From Orobanche coerulescens (lineage: Eukaryota; Streptophyta; Magnoliopsida; Lamiales; Orobanchaceae): a stretch of DNA of 64,000 nucleotides. Made by a program: the position numbers and the translations under genes. This document shows, in pieces, positions 22,859-35,028 of this stretch (position 1 is the first letter of the stretch; every line of letters starts with the position of its first letter). The notes beneath the pieces were generated by a model. That model had not been told where the DNA came from and did no database searches. It saw nothing but the letters and a program-made list of their open reading frames with translations. Location: positions 8,054,501 to 8,118,500 of the forward strand of contig CM065815.1 of assembly GCA_033398695.1 (NCBI GenBank), written 5' to 3'.

Positions 22859-25159
22859 TAAATGGTATCGGAGCTTAGGTTGAGGAAACCTAGGCTTTCG
22901 GGTCAAGTCGTGTTGTTTGAGTCTTGTTTCGTCGGATTTTATCTGACTGAGTCGTGTCGCGACGCGTCGTTTGAGTTTGTTGGTCGTGATTAGTATCGTG
23001 GGCGATCATCATCTTCGTGCGACTGTGGAAGTAAGTCTCCCTTCTTTGTGTTGTGCCTCGTGTGACACGAGCTATTTTTATGATTATTTGTTAAGTGGTG
23101 GAATCTTTATGTGAATTTTGATTTCACGATATGTATTTAGTCGACTTTCGTATTTGATTTATACGAGGAGTGTCGTCGCTTGTGATGTCTTTTTATTGTT
23201 GTTTTTCTCCGTTGTTGATGATTTTCGAATCGATTTGCACGTTTTACAAGTCTCTTGTGGAAGCTTTGTGCTTATACGCGTTCGACTTGTTCACTAGCCA
23301 GTGCGGGAGAGTATTTTATCAGTGGTTTTGTTCTGAATGTGGTATTTTATCGTTTATTTCCGTTTAAAGACATATATTGTCTTGATTTTAAACTTTTTGA
23401 TGCGTGTGCTAGGAGTTGTTTTAGTGAACGTCGGTATGTGTGAGTTTTGGGCATTCTGGCCTATTGGATTTTTGAAAACCTTGAGTATCTTAGAAAAATA
23501 AATTTCGAGACATACTTTTCAAATGAGTTATTTTCTTGTGGTACATCCAAGGTGCCACAATATATTTCAAAAGTTTTCTACTTCGAGGACCAAAATGCTT
23601 TGAGATATTTTCAATGTTTTAGAAACACTTTTAATTAGACTCGAGGGTCGAATATTCTGAAAGTTTTCACTAAGAGAAAGTGTCCTCATTTTTATCAAAT
23701 GCGAAATGGTTTTCCCAAAGTCTCGATAACGACGTTTCACGTTTGTACTTTTTGAAAGGTGATACTCAAGATCAATCGGTATTCTTCGAATTATTTTCAA
23801 ATTGAGGTTTTCGTTTTTAAAACCTATCCATTCCCGTTTGAGGGTTGGGTATGAATGTATGATGTTCGCGTTGTCATTTTGATACTTTCTCCCGAGTATG
23901 ATCGAATTGGCGGTGTGAGCGTTGAGTCGCTTTCCACACATTGGTTGTGCTAGCCCCCTGTGAGAGACGGGATGTTGGTGTTGAATATTATCGCCTCGTA
24001 GTGATTCCTGCGTTGTCGCGCATGTGCGAGCTGTTAGAGCTTGGTTTGGTATGACCGTGTGCATCGGTGATGGTTCCGTTATGCGTCGATTGTTTAATGT
24101 CTTGTTACCTTGCTCCCGTTTTGTGAATTTCGTGGACGAGGTCGGAGGTAATGCCCGTACTATTTTGACTTCTGTATTTTCTCTTTCTCCAGTCTATCGA
24201 TTCGCTCATGTTCGTTGACACTTTATGAACTTGTTCTGTATTTCGGTTTCATCGTTCGAACGAGCTGTGATCTTGTTGTGGTCCGATCTGGTTATCGATG
24301 TGACTTTTTTTTCGGGTTCGGTTCGATTCTTGTGAACCTTGTTCGGGAGTAACATCATTTGGTTCTACTAGTCCTTTTATTCGAAGGGATCGGATTTTGA
24401 ACTTCTGTATATTCTACTTTGTCGACTCATTTATGTTCGTTGACATTTCTGAGCTTGTCCTGCCCTTGTTTTTGTTTATCGAACGAGTGTGGTATCATTT
24501 CGGAATAACTCGTTTGTCGTTGTGACTTTTCAATCGCTCTTCCCTTTCCTGTGGATCTTATGGGAATGCATGTCTTATAGTTCTCACCAGATCATCCTTG
24601 GAGTTGTTGTTTGAACTTTATTGTTCTTCGTGATTCGAACATGATTCTTCGATTTTGTTGTCTCTATCGTTGTGGTTCGACCGTTTGATTGTTCGGTTTT
24701 TATTGATCTCGTTCCGTGATTGATGAACATTCAGGCTCCTTCGTAATTCCCTTCAGTTCGGGAAATTAGTTTCGTTTTCGATCTTCCAGCCCTTAGGCGG
24801 TGGGATTCCGTGTTTGTTCAGCGGTTGACTCGCGTTTTGATTGATGTACCGTTGGGTTGGTCAATCATATTGGTTTTCGTTCGTTGTGTTTTGTGATTGT
24901 CGGATAATTGACTTGGCTATATTATCCGTTTGATGACGCTTGTCACTTGTTGGTTTTATTATATCCCTAACGGCGACGTTGTGTTGGTCGCCGTGGAGCG
25001 TGTTTTCACGCCGTATATTCCTTTGCGTTGTTTGTGACATTTCGCCGTTGGGCGTTAGTTACGCATTCTTGTGTGTCTCGTTGAGTTTTCCTGGCGGAAT
25101 ATTTCTTCTCCCTACTTGTTTTAAGTTTCGGGACGAAACTTCTTTTAAGGAGGGTAGAA
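22859..25159 (+). other. LARD internal region, copy 1 (non-coding)
   Basis: Begins with the primer-binding region (TGGTATCGGAGC at 22863-22874), ends with the polypurine tract (TTTAAGGAGGGTAGAA). The 2.3 kb between is T/G-rich with only short open frames and no Ty3 protein motif. Confidence 0.75.
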
Positions 25160-28100
25160 TGTAATATCCGCAATTTTCGATTTTCGGTAAATTTCTTTTT
25201 TCTTTTGAGTCCGTTTTGACGACTCGCTCATGACCGTTTCGTCATTCTGAGAATGATTAATTCTACACTTTTTGACATCCGAGTTCGTTTCGGTGTCGTT
25301 TTGTTGAGTTCCGTGCCTTTTAGCGACTTTTCCGCGCTTGAGTTCGATTCTTGCGAATCTCGTTCAAATCATTTTGAGTTTCCCGCAAGTCCGTTTAACT
25401 TTGTTAGACGTGTTGTGAACTTCGGTTTGGTTATTCGATCACGTATCGTGATTTCCGCATTTTGGGCCATTTTGTAATTTCTTGAAAGTTACGTATCCGA
25501 TCTGTAATTGTTGTCTCGACCCGCTTCTTGGTCGCGTATGATTAATTATGGTATTATGTTTTCATTTCGGTCGTTGATGTTGTCCGCGAACTTTTCGCCG
25601 TGTTCGCCCGCGGCGCTTTCGAAATCGGTCGCCGAGCCCCTCGACGGCCATGGATCGCCGACGACGGCATGGATCGGGCCGGACGGCGGGCAGAACCGGC
25701 GTAGCGCACGCCACGGCCGGAAGGTCGCGCGCTTAACCGGCAGTGTAGCGCACGCCGCCGGTGGCCTAGCGACGCTTATCGGCCTGGACAAAGTGGGGTT
25801 TCGAGGTTCGACTCGGTGAGGATCGGCAGTAGCGCACGCCGCTGCTTGGCCGTAGCGCACGCTAACCGGCAGGTAGCGCACGCCGCGGCCGACTAGCGAC
25901 GTTACAGGTAGTTTGTCACCCAGCTGGCTATCGGAAGCCAAGCGCTGGCAGCTTCCGGCCGTAGCGCACGCTAGCGGAGTCGGGTCGGCAGTTTGGTCGG
26001 CGGGGTTGGTCGGTGATGCCGGGTCGTGTGGGCCCTGGCCGAGGGTACTCGGCCGATACCGGCCGATAGCGCACGCTAGTCCGGGAAGGCTAGCGCACGC
26101 TAGTCTGGCCCAGTATAAATGTGGCTGAGCAGTCACATTTCACTTCGTTTTTCACTTCCTTCCTTCTCCTTCCGCGAATGGCGATTCATGGGTGGCGAAG
26201 CCATGTTGTTTAACGACAAATCCATGAAGTCCTTGAGTTCATAACATCAATCGATCGTCCGTTATCAACCTTTGATCCAGCGAATCAAGGTAATCTTCCT
26301 TAGAACCCTAATTTCGTGAATTTGGGGATTTTTGCATTTTTGTCCGATTCGTTCCGTGTTGTTGATTAATTCATGATGGGTATGATTAATCTTAATAGTA
26401 TTCTTGTGTTTAACATCATTTAATCCATTGTTCTTCGTCGAATCGAAGTATAATTCTTGGTTTCCTTCGAATTGACTTTTTGGGGGATTTGTCCCCAATC
26501 TCGTTTTTCATCCGTTTTCGATGGATCGATTATGGTTAAATGATGTTGTTAAACATATTCCATGGATTGTATATCCATATTTCAACTTGGAATTCCGTTT
26601 TCGTGATTTGACGGAACGAATCGTGTTCTTGGCCGTTTTGGGGGAAATCCGTGAACTTTCGTCATTCGTTCTTTGAATTCAACGGCTTTGAGTCGTGTTA
26701 TGGAATTCATTTCATTGTTATTATTTGTCCTTCGTAGTTTATGAACGTGAGTTGGCGTTCGGTGGAGTCGGCGGATTCGTAGTCGGTTCGGGCCAACCTA
26801 CTTCGGTCGATTCTCCGCGTTGTCCTTATTCGAGGCAAGTACCTTGCCCATACTTTTCTCGTTTTATGGATATGATGATCGGTGGTCGTCTTGATGCGCT
26901 TGTTTGGTTATTTGAAATGAAGTTTCAAAGGATTTCGGTTTGGCCTCGTTAAAGGCTCTCTTTCAAAACGCGTGTGTGTTTTGTGAACGTTGTGTTTTGG
27001 GAATTTATTATGATTTGATTATTTTGAACGTTGAATAGTTTGATGATGATACTCATATTGTTTAAAGTTATGGAATCGTGTATTCCGTATTTAATCTTGT
27101 TATGGTGTTTTGAAGAGTTTGATAATGGTGTCGAGTTAATGGCCATCTCTAGTAAGTATTCTTAATGAACTTACATTCTTAGCATATTAGTATTGCATGA
27201 GTAACGTGTGTGTGTATGCTCACTACGGGTTAGATCCGACGGGGTCTCGGTAGGGGTCCACGGAGGGGTGGATCCGCGAGCTTGCTTTTAACCACTACGG
27301 GTTAGATCCGACGGGGTCTCGGTAGGGGTCCACGGAGTGGTGGATCCATGGTTAATTGTGGTGCATTTTTACAAATGTGATTTGATATTGGCATTTCCGG
27401 AAATGAGTGCTTTCGAACGGTTTTCATGATTGCATGCATTGACTAAGTGTGTAAGAGGTAAGTTGTTCGTTTGGCCTACTTGGCTAGGATGGCACTAGAG
27501 TATTTTGTTGTTTGTTTTAAATCTTTTATTTGTGGATTTTGATGTTGGGAGACGAACCTTGTGGTCGATCTTGTGTACTGTGAGTTGTTGGGGCTAAAAT
27601 CCCAATGGTTTGTAAAAGTCGTTTTACGGATTTGGGGCTAAAATCCCAACGGTTTGGTTAATATCATTTTTCAGAAAGTAAACCTTTGGGGCGGTGACCC
27701 CTTTTTGTCTTTTGGATTTTGAAAAGTAGGATTTGATAATCCTAAATTGTTTTCTATTAAACCTCTCGATGGCATTCTAAATCGTCTTATAAATTATTTC
27801 CATTGATTTATGGTATTTCGATTTTTAAAGGTTTTCTCAAACCCTTGCCTCGAGAGGTACTTTTCGTTTCGTTTGGATCTTTGAGGATTCCTGGTTATTG
27901 TTATTCGTGGAATGTGAATTGTATGGCTCGTATTTGCACTTTGTATTTGCACTAGCAAAACAGTGGAGTTTTGCTAACCCCCGAGTATACGGGGGGTGGA
28001 TGTCTATTTTTGCATTCAGGTTTTGGAGCATAACACAGGGTCGGCACGAAGGATGATGAAAGATGATCGATACTAATCACATGAGGAACCGCACTTTGTT

Positions 28101-28353
28101 TATTGGTTCAGTTGTACTCTATTTTTCCGCTGCTATATTGTTCCCGTTGTACGGGTGTGGTTGTATTTTGTCCCCTGCGTGGGCATGAGTTGTATTTGAG
28201 TTGTATGTATTTGTGGAAAGACCAAATCGGTATACTGAGTCATTTTAGCCTGAAAGGCATGATTGAGTTGTTATATGTCGTTACCAGCCTGGTAGATCCT
28301 TGAGGAAAGGTTCTACGGCGTGTAATATCCCTGAGCGGATTGGGGGTGTTACA
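25160..28353 (+). repeat. Ty3 LARD LTR 2 (3.19 kb)
   Basis: Near-identical to LTR 1 except in the GC-rich stretch 25370-25980, where there are many small indels. TATA at 26114-26120, 72 bp tandem repeat around 27221-27347. Followed again by TGGTATCGGAGC. Confidence 0.88.
25702..26102 (+). promoter_or_regulatory. TAGCGCACGCTA array in LARD LTR 2
   Basis: Eight copies or close variants at 25702, 25746, 25830, 25853, 25874, 25962, 26067 and 26091, ending 12 bp before TATAAAT at 26114. Confidence 0.6.
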
Positions 28354-29045
28354 TAAATGGTATCGGAGCTTAGGTTGAGGAAACCTAGGCTTTCGGGTCA
28401 AGTCGTGTTGTTTGAGTCTTGTTTCGTCGGATTTTATCTGACTGAGTCGTGTCGCGACGCGTCGTTTGAGTTTGTTGGTCGTGATTAGTATCGTGGGGCG
28501 ATCATCATCTTCGTGCGACCTGTGGAAGTAAGTCTCCCTTCTTTGTGTTGTGCCTCGTGTGACACGAGCTATTTTTATGATTATTTGTTAAGTGGTGGAA
28601 TCTTTATGTGAATTTTGATTTCACGATATGTATTTAGTCGACTTTCGTATTTGATTTATACGAGGAGTGTCGTCGCTTGTGATGTCTTTTTATTGTTGTT
28701 TTTCTCCGTTGTTGATGATTTTCGAATCGATTTGCACGTTTTACAAGTCTCTTGTGGAAGCTTTGTGCTTATACGCGTTCGACTTGTTCACTAGCCAGTG
28801 CGGGAGAGTATTTTATCAGTGGTTTTGTTCTGAATGTGGTATTTTATCGTTTATTTCCGTTTAAAGACATATATTGTCTTGATTTTAAACTTTTTGATGC
28901 GTGTGCTAGGAGTTGTTTTAGTGAACGTCGGTATGTGTGAGTTTTGGGCATTCTGGCCTATTGGATTTTTGAAAACCTTGAGTATCTTAGAAAAATAAAT
29001 TTCGAGACATACTTTTCAAATGAGTTATTTTCTTGTGGTACATCC
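28354..29045 (+). other. LARD internal region, copy 2, left part
   Basis: Matches 22859-23550 almost base for base up to the CATCC duplicated by the nested Ty3 element. It continues at 39223. Confidence 0.8.
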
Positions 29046-29197
29046 TGTAATACCCGAGATTCCTGTTATGTAATCGGAACTTGTGATATTGTAATGATTG
29101 TACTATTGTTTGAGTACTATTTTCCGTATTTCATAATCCGATGTTATCGAGCGTATGATTTCATAATTGTGATTTGAAGATTGTAATTCTGCGCATG

Positions 29198-29492
29198 TAG
29201 CGCACGCTACAAGCTATGTATAGCGTGCGCTAACGTGGATTCATGGCGCACGCTACTGAGGGTCATTAGCGCACGCTATGCGTGGTCAAATTGATTGGGA
29301 CGTGCGATAGGTGAGATCTGGCCGGGGGACCCCTGTCGGATCATGTCGGATGTACCTGGACGGCTTTCGGGAAAAGCCGAGTCAACGCCTTAGCGCACGC
29401 TACAGGTATATGCGTAGCGCACGCTAAGTGCTGAGTACAGTTTAGTCAGGGAGCCGTTAGCGCACGCTACGGACAGGGTCTAGCGCGCGCTA
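29198..29492 (+). promoter_or_regulatory. TAGCGCACGCTA array upstream of chromovirus TATA
   Basis: Eight copies in 295 bp: 29198, 29221 (inverted), 29244 (one mismatch), 29267, 29391, 29415, 29458 and 29481 (perfect palindrome TAGCGCGCGCTA). The last ends 12 bp before the TATA box at 29505. The same array is at 37014-37307 in the 3' LTR. Confidence 0.65.
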
Positions 29493-30182
29493 ATAGCCAT
29501 TTATTATAAATAGGACAACATCCTATTCGTGATTTCAGTTCTTTCTCCTCCCATAAACCGAACTCTTACACTTAGAACATAACTCCCTTCGTCCTAAACA
29601 CTTCATATCAACCTCCTAGTTCGAGATTGAAGATCGTATATCATTGGAGATTGGTGTTCAAGCTTTCGGTGTTGGATCGCTTCATTTTCCTCCGTATTCT
29701 TCACTACTTTGAGGTAGGTGATTCTTCACTGATGTTAGTAATGTTCCTAAGGAAGTTTGAATCATGTTTTGATAGCAAGTATTTCGTTTATAATCGGTCA
29801 TCACATGTTAGAAGGATACTTTTGACGTATCGACACTATATATCGTATGAACCTTTTAACCATCTTATTATAAGGACTCCTAAGCATGTTCAAATCGAGT
29901 TATGATCATGAATCGTATATTTACCCTGTTGATACGTTTTACACGATGGAATCATGTGTTTTGGAACGTAGAACAAATGGAACTTAGATTATTTCTTGGA
30001 GATCGTAGATGAATTATGATGTTGAGTTGACTATCCGTATATTCGTATTTCATAACCATAAAACTTCCACAAACCTTATTAGCATGATATGCCCGAGGAT
30101 AACTTGTATTATCACGGTAGAATTCTTGAGTTCTTCACCATTCAACCCAGTTTTCGGTTTGCAGTATTCTGCCATGCAAGAT

Positions 30183-30374
30183 TAGCGCACGCTAACATGT
30201 GTGAGTTAACGTGCGCTATCGAGGTCCAGTTAGCGCATGATACGTACGTAGCGTGCGTTATATATCGGCCGGTGCAAACTGTCAGTTCGTAACTAGCGCA
30301 CGCTAGTCTTACCCGATAGCGTACGCTAACAGGCCTGCTTAGCGCACGTTACGTAGAGTATGTAGCGCACGCTA
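30183..30374 (+). promoter_or_regulatory. Second TAGCGCACGCTA array in chromovirus LTR
   Basis: Eight copies or close variants in 192 bp: 30183, 30207 (inverted), 30231, 30249 (inverted), 30294, 30317, 30340 and 30363. It lies about 680 bp after the TATA box, so within the likely transcript. Repeated at 37998-38189 in the 3' LTR. Confidence 0.6.
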
Positions 30375-31641
30375 AGCAGTCCAGACAGATTGCTTATTTT
30401 GAGCTTTTCGGCCGTAGACCGAATTGTTAGACCATCGTTCGACTTGAGATGATTTGTATATCATTCCTTTTGTTAAGGTTCGAGCCTGTTACGTTGATCG
30501 AAGGAGGCGGCCTTCGAGTGTGTTGAGATCATCGAAGTATTTCGTCTTGCCATTTTCGAGGCAAGTATCATATGTCGAGTTCGATTTATATTGAATCTTT
30601 GATCATGCTCGTGGTTTTGTTCATATTGTTGAATATGAGATGTATTTCAAAATTCTCATGATATTGGTTGATTATTTGTTCGTATTGATGAACATATAGA
30701 AATGCATAATACTATTCATAGTTGAATTATTATGGTATAAATGATCAGGGGATCATGAGGATCTATCTTGAGGGCGCTGGATCGAATGTCCACCATGCGT
30801 TGGTCCGACGGGATCATCATGGGGATCTATCTTGAGGCGCTGGATCGGCTGACGGGTTTTCCACCATGCGTTGGTCCGACGGGATCATCATGGGGATCTA
30901 TACCAAGGGCGCTGGATCGCTGGATTACCCTGTATTGTGTTGATGGAATCGTGAGGATTCGCATCGTTGGATTCCGGTAGCGGAAGTCCGTTTTGCATGT
31001 TTTATGATGCATTGATAATTTATTGTATTATGATACTTGTACTAGCATCGTTTTGCTAACCCCTTCGGGGGTGGACATTGTTTTGATGTTCAGGTAGCCG
31101 AGGAGCGGGGAGGCAACCACGATGCAAACGGGGACGATGAAATGGCTCAGTGATGTGATTGATGTTATTGTTGTTGAGAGTTGTCTTCTTATTTCGTTTA
31201 GTACTCGAGTACGTCTGTTTTAATAATGTCCTTTCGGTATGGTTGTATAAATTAACTCTTTGATCGGTTGAATCAAATATGTCTTTAAACTTCAGTTGTA
31301 CGATTGGTTTATATTTACACTCTTTTTAAAATTAGCCTTGTAAATCCTTACCTAAAGGGTTTACGGCGCTGTAATTATTCCGAATATCTCGGGGTGTTAC
31401 AGAATATGGTATCGGAGCTAAGATTCATGGATATCTTGGCAGTCGGGTTAGATGTGTCTGTTTACTTTATTTTATTATTGGTCTTTCGTAACATCACCTT
31501 GAGCGGCATCGTCGTGTGGACCGTGGTTGTAAGTTTCCTAAATCTCAAATACTACCGTTTTATTTTATTCATGATTTGTGAACATTGATGGGTGTACTTT
31601 TATAAAGTTTGCCCTGGATATTGAGTATTTATGTTTACAGT

Positions 31642-32640
31642 ATGTTGAGAGGAGGTCGTGGACGCGGACGCGGTCGTGGAAATGCGAGACAAGAAGAGTC
31701 GGTATCTACCCCGAGAGATAACCGCTAGTCAAACGGATTCCCATTCCGGGGACAACGAGGATCGGCAAATAATAATGCGAGATCCTAACGTGCCGGAGTG
31801 CTTCACAGTGGTTGCCCAGATAAACCAATTTGCTCGGGTTGTGGATCGCATGCGCATACGATGGGACAGCAACATAACGTGGAAAACCGGGGAGATAAAT
31901 GGCTTACCGAAGTGATCAAATTGCATCCTCCGAAATTTGATGGTTCGACTGAGACGCTTTCTTGGGATCACTGGCTGAAGGAATTAGAGAAGATTTTTGC
32001 AGGGATTAATTGTCCCAACGATAGGAAGGTTCCGGTCGCCCAGTATCTTCTGACAGGGGAGGCTTTCGACTGGTGGGAGGCCATTCGACCGGAGGAGCAT
32101 AATGTTGACTGGACAGAATTCAAATTGATGATGGAGGCGCAGTATTGTCCTCGCCCAGTTAGAGAGGCCCGAGTTCGGGAGTTTTTCTCACCGCAAAATT
32201 CAGAAGCAACTGTGACGGACGTGATTAAGACTTTTAATCACCAGCTGACTTATGTGCGCCACCTGGTCAGGACCGAGGCGGAAAGGATTTTCCATTTTGA
32301 CATGCGAATGAAGCCGGAAATTCAGCAATACATGTCCGGATTTGATTGTACCACCTTGAGGCAGTATCAGGACAAGGCGTTGGCCTATGAGATGAAGGAA
32401 GCAGCAGTAGAGAAATCGACGGAAGCAAAGAAACAGAAGGTGTTTGGCAACTTCACGGAGAATAAGAATAGCGGGCCCTGCCGGGGTCAGTCCTCTTTTC
32501 ACTCATCCAGGAGACCTCCGCATCCTTCTCGAGGAGGAAAGAAGTTCCGAGCAGCACCAACTGTTTCAGACGCAGGAAGAAGTGTTATAAGCTGTGGAAA
32601 AGCGGGACATGTTCGGCGTGATTGTTTCGCGCTCTTGTGA
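31642..32640 (+). pseudogene. Chromovirus gag
   Basis: Starts MLRGGRGRGRGRG, shifts frame after about 27 codons, then reads the Ty3 gag core: HPPKFDGSTETLSWDHWLKE, GEAFDWWEAIRP, EFKLMMEAQYCPRPVREA and a region ending CGKAGHVRRDC. This is the second half of a CCHC zinc knuckle; the first cysteine pair is lost to a small frame change. Role in a working element: capsid and RNA packaging. It is broken here by at least two frameshifts. Confidence 0.85.
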
Positions 32641-32879
32641 CTGTTTGAGTGTGGACAGAAGGACATCGCGCAACGTTTTGTGGGAATGCGACCCGATCTT
32701 TTGGTACTCGCACTCCGGCTCGATTCGAAGGAGACGAGTGTGAACCGACGCACAGAGTGGATTTCAAAGCAGAATGTTGGGAAGAGAGAGGCATCCGATC
32801 TTTGAGTCCGTTCCTCCGCGTATTTACGAGATGAAGAAGGATGATCGAACACATTTGTTGCATCGTGTACAATTCAGAT

Positions 32880-35028
32880 CCTTTTGCAACCAGCTAGTGT
32901 TTTATTCGATTAGGAGCTACACATTCTTTTGTATCATTGAACCGTGTTAATCTTTTAAAAATCTCGTGCTTGTATGATTGTGAACCTTATGTTGTGGGAT
33001 TACCTAGCGGAGAGAAAATTGTGGGAACCCTAGAAGCTAGGGACTTTCCAGTAACTATAGGAGGGAGAGATTGGCCATCGAACCTTATTGTGGTTGACAT
33101 TTACGGTGACGATTTAATTCTCGGAGATGATTGGCTCAACCGTTATGGAGCTATTCTGAATTACCGAGAGAGAGTCATTTCCATCATTGCTGATGACGGG
33201 TCTGAACACTTATTCCGAGGATGGAGACCAGGAAGCTCGGGAAAATTGATCAAGGCAATGAAAGCCGTGAAATTACTGAAACAGGGATGTCAGGGACTCT
33301 GGTGTTATGCCATGAAGAAAGAGGAAGGAGTAGAGCTCTCATCTATTTCAGTTGTGAATGAGTTTTCGATGTTTTTCCTGACGAATCGCTGGATTACCTC
33401 CGCAGAGAGAAGTGGAATTCACTATCGAATTAGAGCCTGGAGCAGCTCCTATTTCCAGAGCACCATACCGCATGGCGCCAACCGAGATGTATGAACTCAA
33501 GAAACAACTGGAGGAATTGTTGCAGAAAGGTTATATTCAACCGAGCGTTTCTCCTTGGGGAGCGCCCGTTCTCTTTGTCCGGAAGAAAGACGGATCCCTC
33601 CGACTGTGTATTGATTACAGGGAGCTCAACAAGATGACAATCAAGAATAAGTATCCTATACCTCGGATCGACGACTTGTTTGATCAACTGCAAGGGGCAA
33701 GGATATTCTCGAAGATTGACTTGCGATCAGGATACCACCAGCTGAGAATTAAGGAATCGGATATACCAAAATCTGCTTTCAGATCCCGGTATGGGCATTA
33801 TGAATTTGTAGTAATGCCATTTGGACTTACCAATGCTCCTGCGGTATTCATGCAATTGATGAATCGGGTTTTCTTGGAGTACTTGGATAAATTTGTGGTC
33901 GTTTTCATTGACGACATCTTGATATATTCGAGGGACGCAGAGGAACATGCTGAACATTTACGTGTGGTTTTGAGCATCTTGAGAAAGGAACAGCTGTATG
34001 CTAAGCTTTCTAAATGTGAGTTCTGGCTTAAGGAAGTAACTTTCCTTGGGCATGTGATATCAGCCGACGGAGTTCAGGTGGACCCGAAGAAAGTCGAAGC
34101 GATCTTGGAATGGGAAGTTCCTAGCAACGTGAAAGAAGTCCGAAGCTTCTTAGGACTTGCTGGATATTATCGCCGCTTTGTAGAGGGATTTTCCAAAATT
34201 GCTCGTCCGCTCACTCAGCTGTTACAGAAAACTCAAAAGTTCACGTGGAATGAGAAGTGCCAGGCTGGTTTTGACGAACTTAAGAGGAGACTGACGACAG
34301 CACCTATATTAGCACTGCCAGAGGGAACTGATGGATTCATGGTATACAGCGACGCTTCAAATCAGGGTTTGGGTTGTGTCTTGATGCAGAGGGATAAAGT
34401 GATTGCTTATGCTTCTCGGCAATTGAAACCATACGAAGTTAATTATCTGACTCATGATCTGGAGCTAGCAGCTGTGGTCTTTGCCTTGAAAATTTGGCGA
34501 CATTATTTGTACGGCACTCATTGTCGGATCTTTACAGACCACAAGAGCCTCAAGTACATTTTCAGTCAGAAAGAATTAAACATGAGGCACAGAAGGTGGC
34601 TAGAATTGATCAAGGATTACGACTTGGAGATTCTCTATCATCCGGGGAAAGCAAATGTAGTAGCCGATGCTTTGAGCCGTAAACCTGTTTCCCTTCGAGT
34701 ATTGGAGGCACTTACGTCCCAAACCAGTATTCAACGAGAACTGATCCGCAAGGGGATTGAAGTATGGGCACCAGGAACCCAAGGGCAACTTTATGTGATG
34801 GAACTGACTTCATCACTAGTCGAGGAGATCAAGTCTAAACAATTGAACGATTCTCTGATCCTTCGATTATGTGACGAATTAAAGAAAGGAAAAGCCCCAG
34901 GATTCGTGATACAAGATGATGGAGTTCTGAGATTTCAGAGTCGACTTTGCGTTCCCGATGATGATGATTTGAGAAGGACTATTCTGAAGGAAGCTCACAG
35001 CGCGCCCTATTCTATTCACCGGGCGTGA
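32880..35028 (+). pseudogene. Chromovirus protease, reverse transcriptase and RNase H
   Basis: The protease active-site region near 32900-32930 reads like a damaged D-S/T-G block next to ATHSF, with a stop in it. The protease body continues to about 33230 (DLILGDDWLNRYGAIL). From 33412 a 538-codon open frame covers the complete reverse transcriptase ([39 protein letters not shown], catalytic FIDDILIYS) and RNase H ([23 protein letters not shown]), reaching the start of the integrase zinc finger. It keeps the catalytic aspartates, but frameshifts on both sides cut it from the rest of the polyprotein. Confidence 0.9.

Larger units (their letters stand above)
29046..31401 (+). repeat. Chromovirus 5' LTR
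   Basis: Starts TGTAATACCCGAGATTCC, ends CTCGGGGTGTTACA. Contains two TAGCGCACGCTA arrays (29198-29492, 30183-30374), TATAAATA at 29505-29512, and a tandem repeat with CCGACGGGATCATCATGGGG at about 30755-30920. Confidence 0.92.

Noticed and set aside
25546..26136. 196-codon minus-strand open frame
   Set aside because: It lies within a GC-rich LTR segment and is not preserved in the other LTR copy.
29627..29905. 92-codon open frame repeated at 37442-37720
   Set aside because: Present twice only because it lies in the chromovirus LTR; no similarity to a protein and no coding context.
29198..30374. Possible CRISPR-like array (short repeats with unique spacers)
   Set aside because: Repeats are 12 bp, in both orientations, with irregular spacing, in a plant LTR; no relation to CRISPR.
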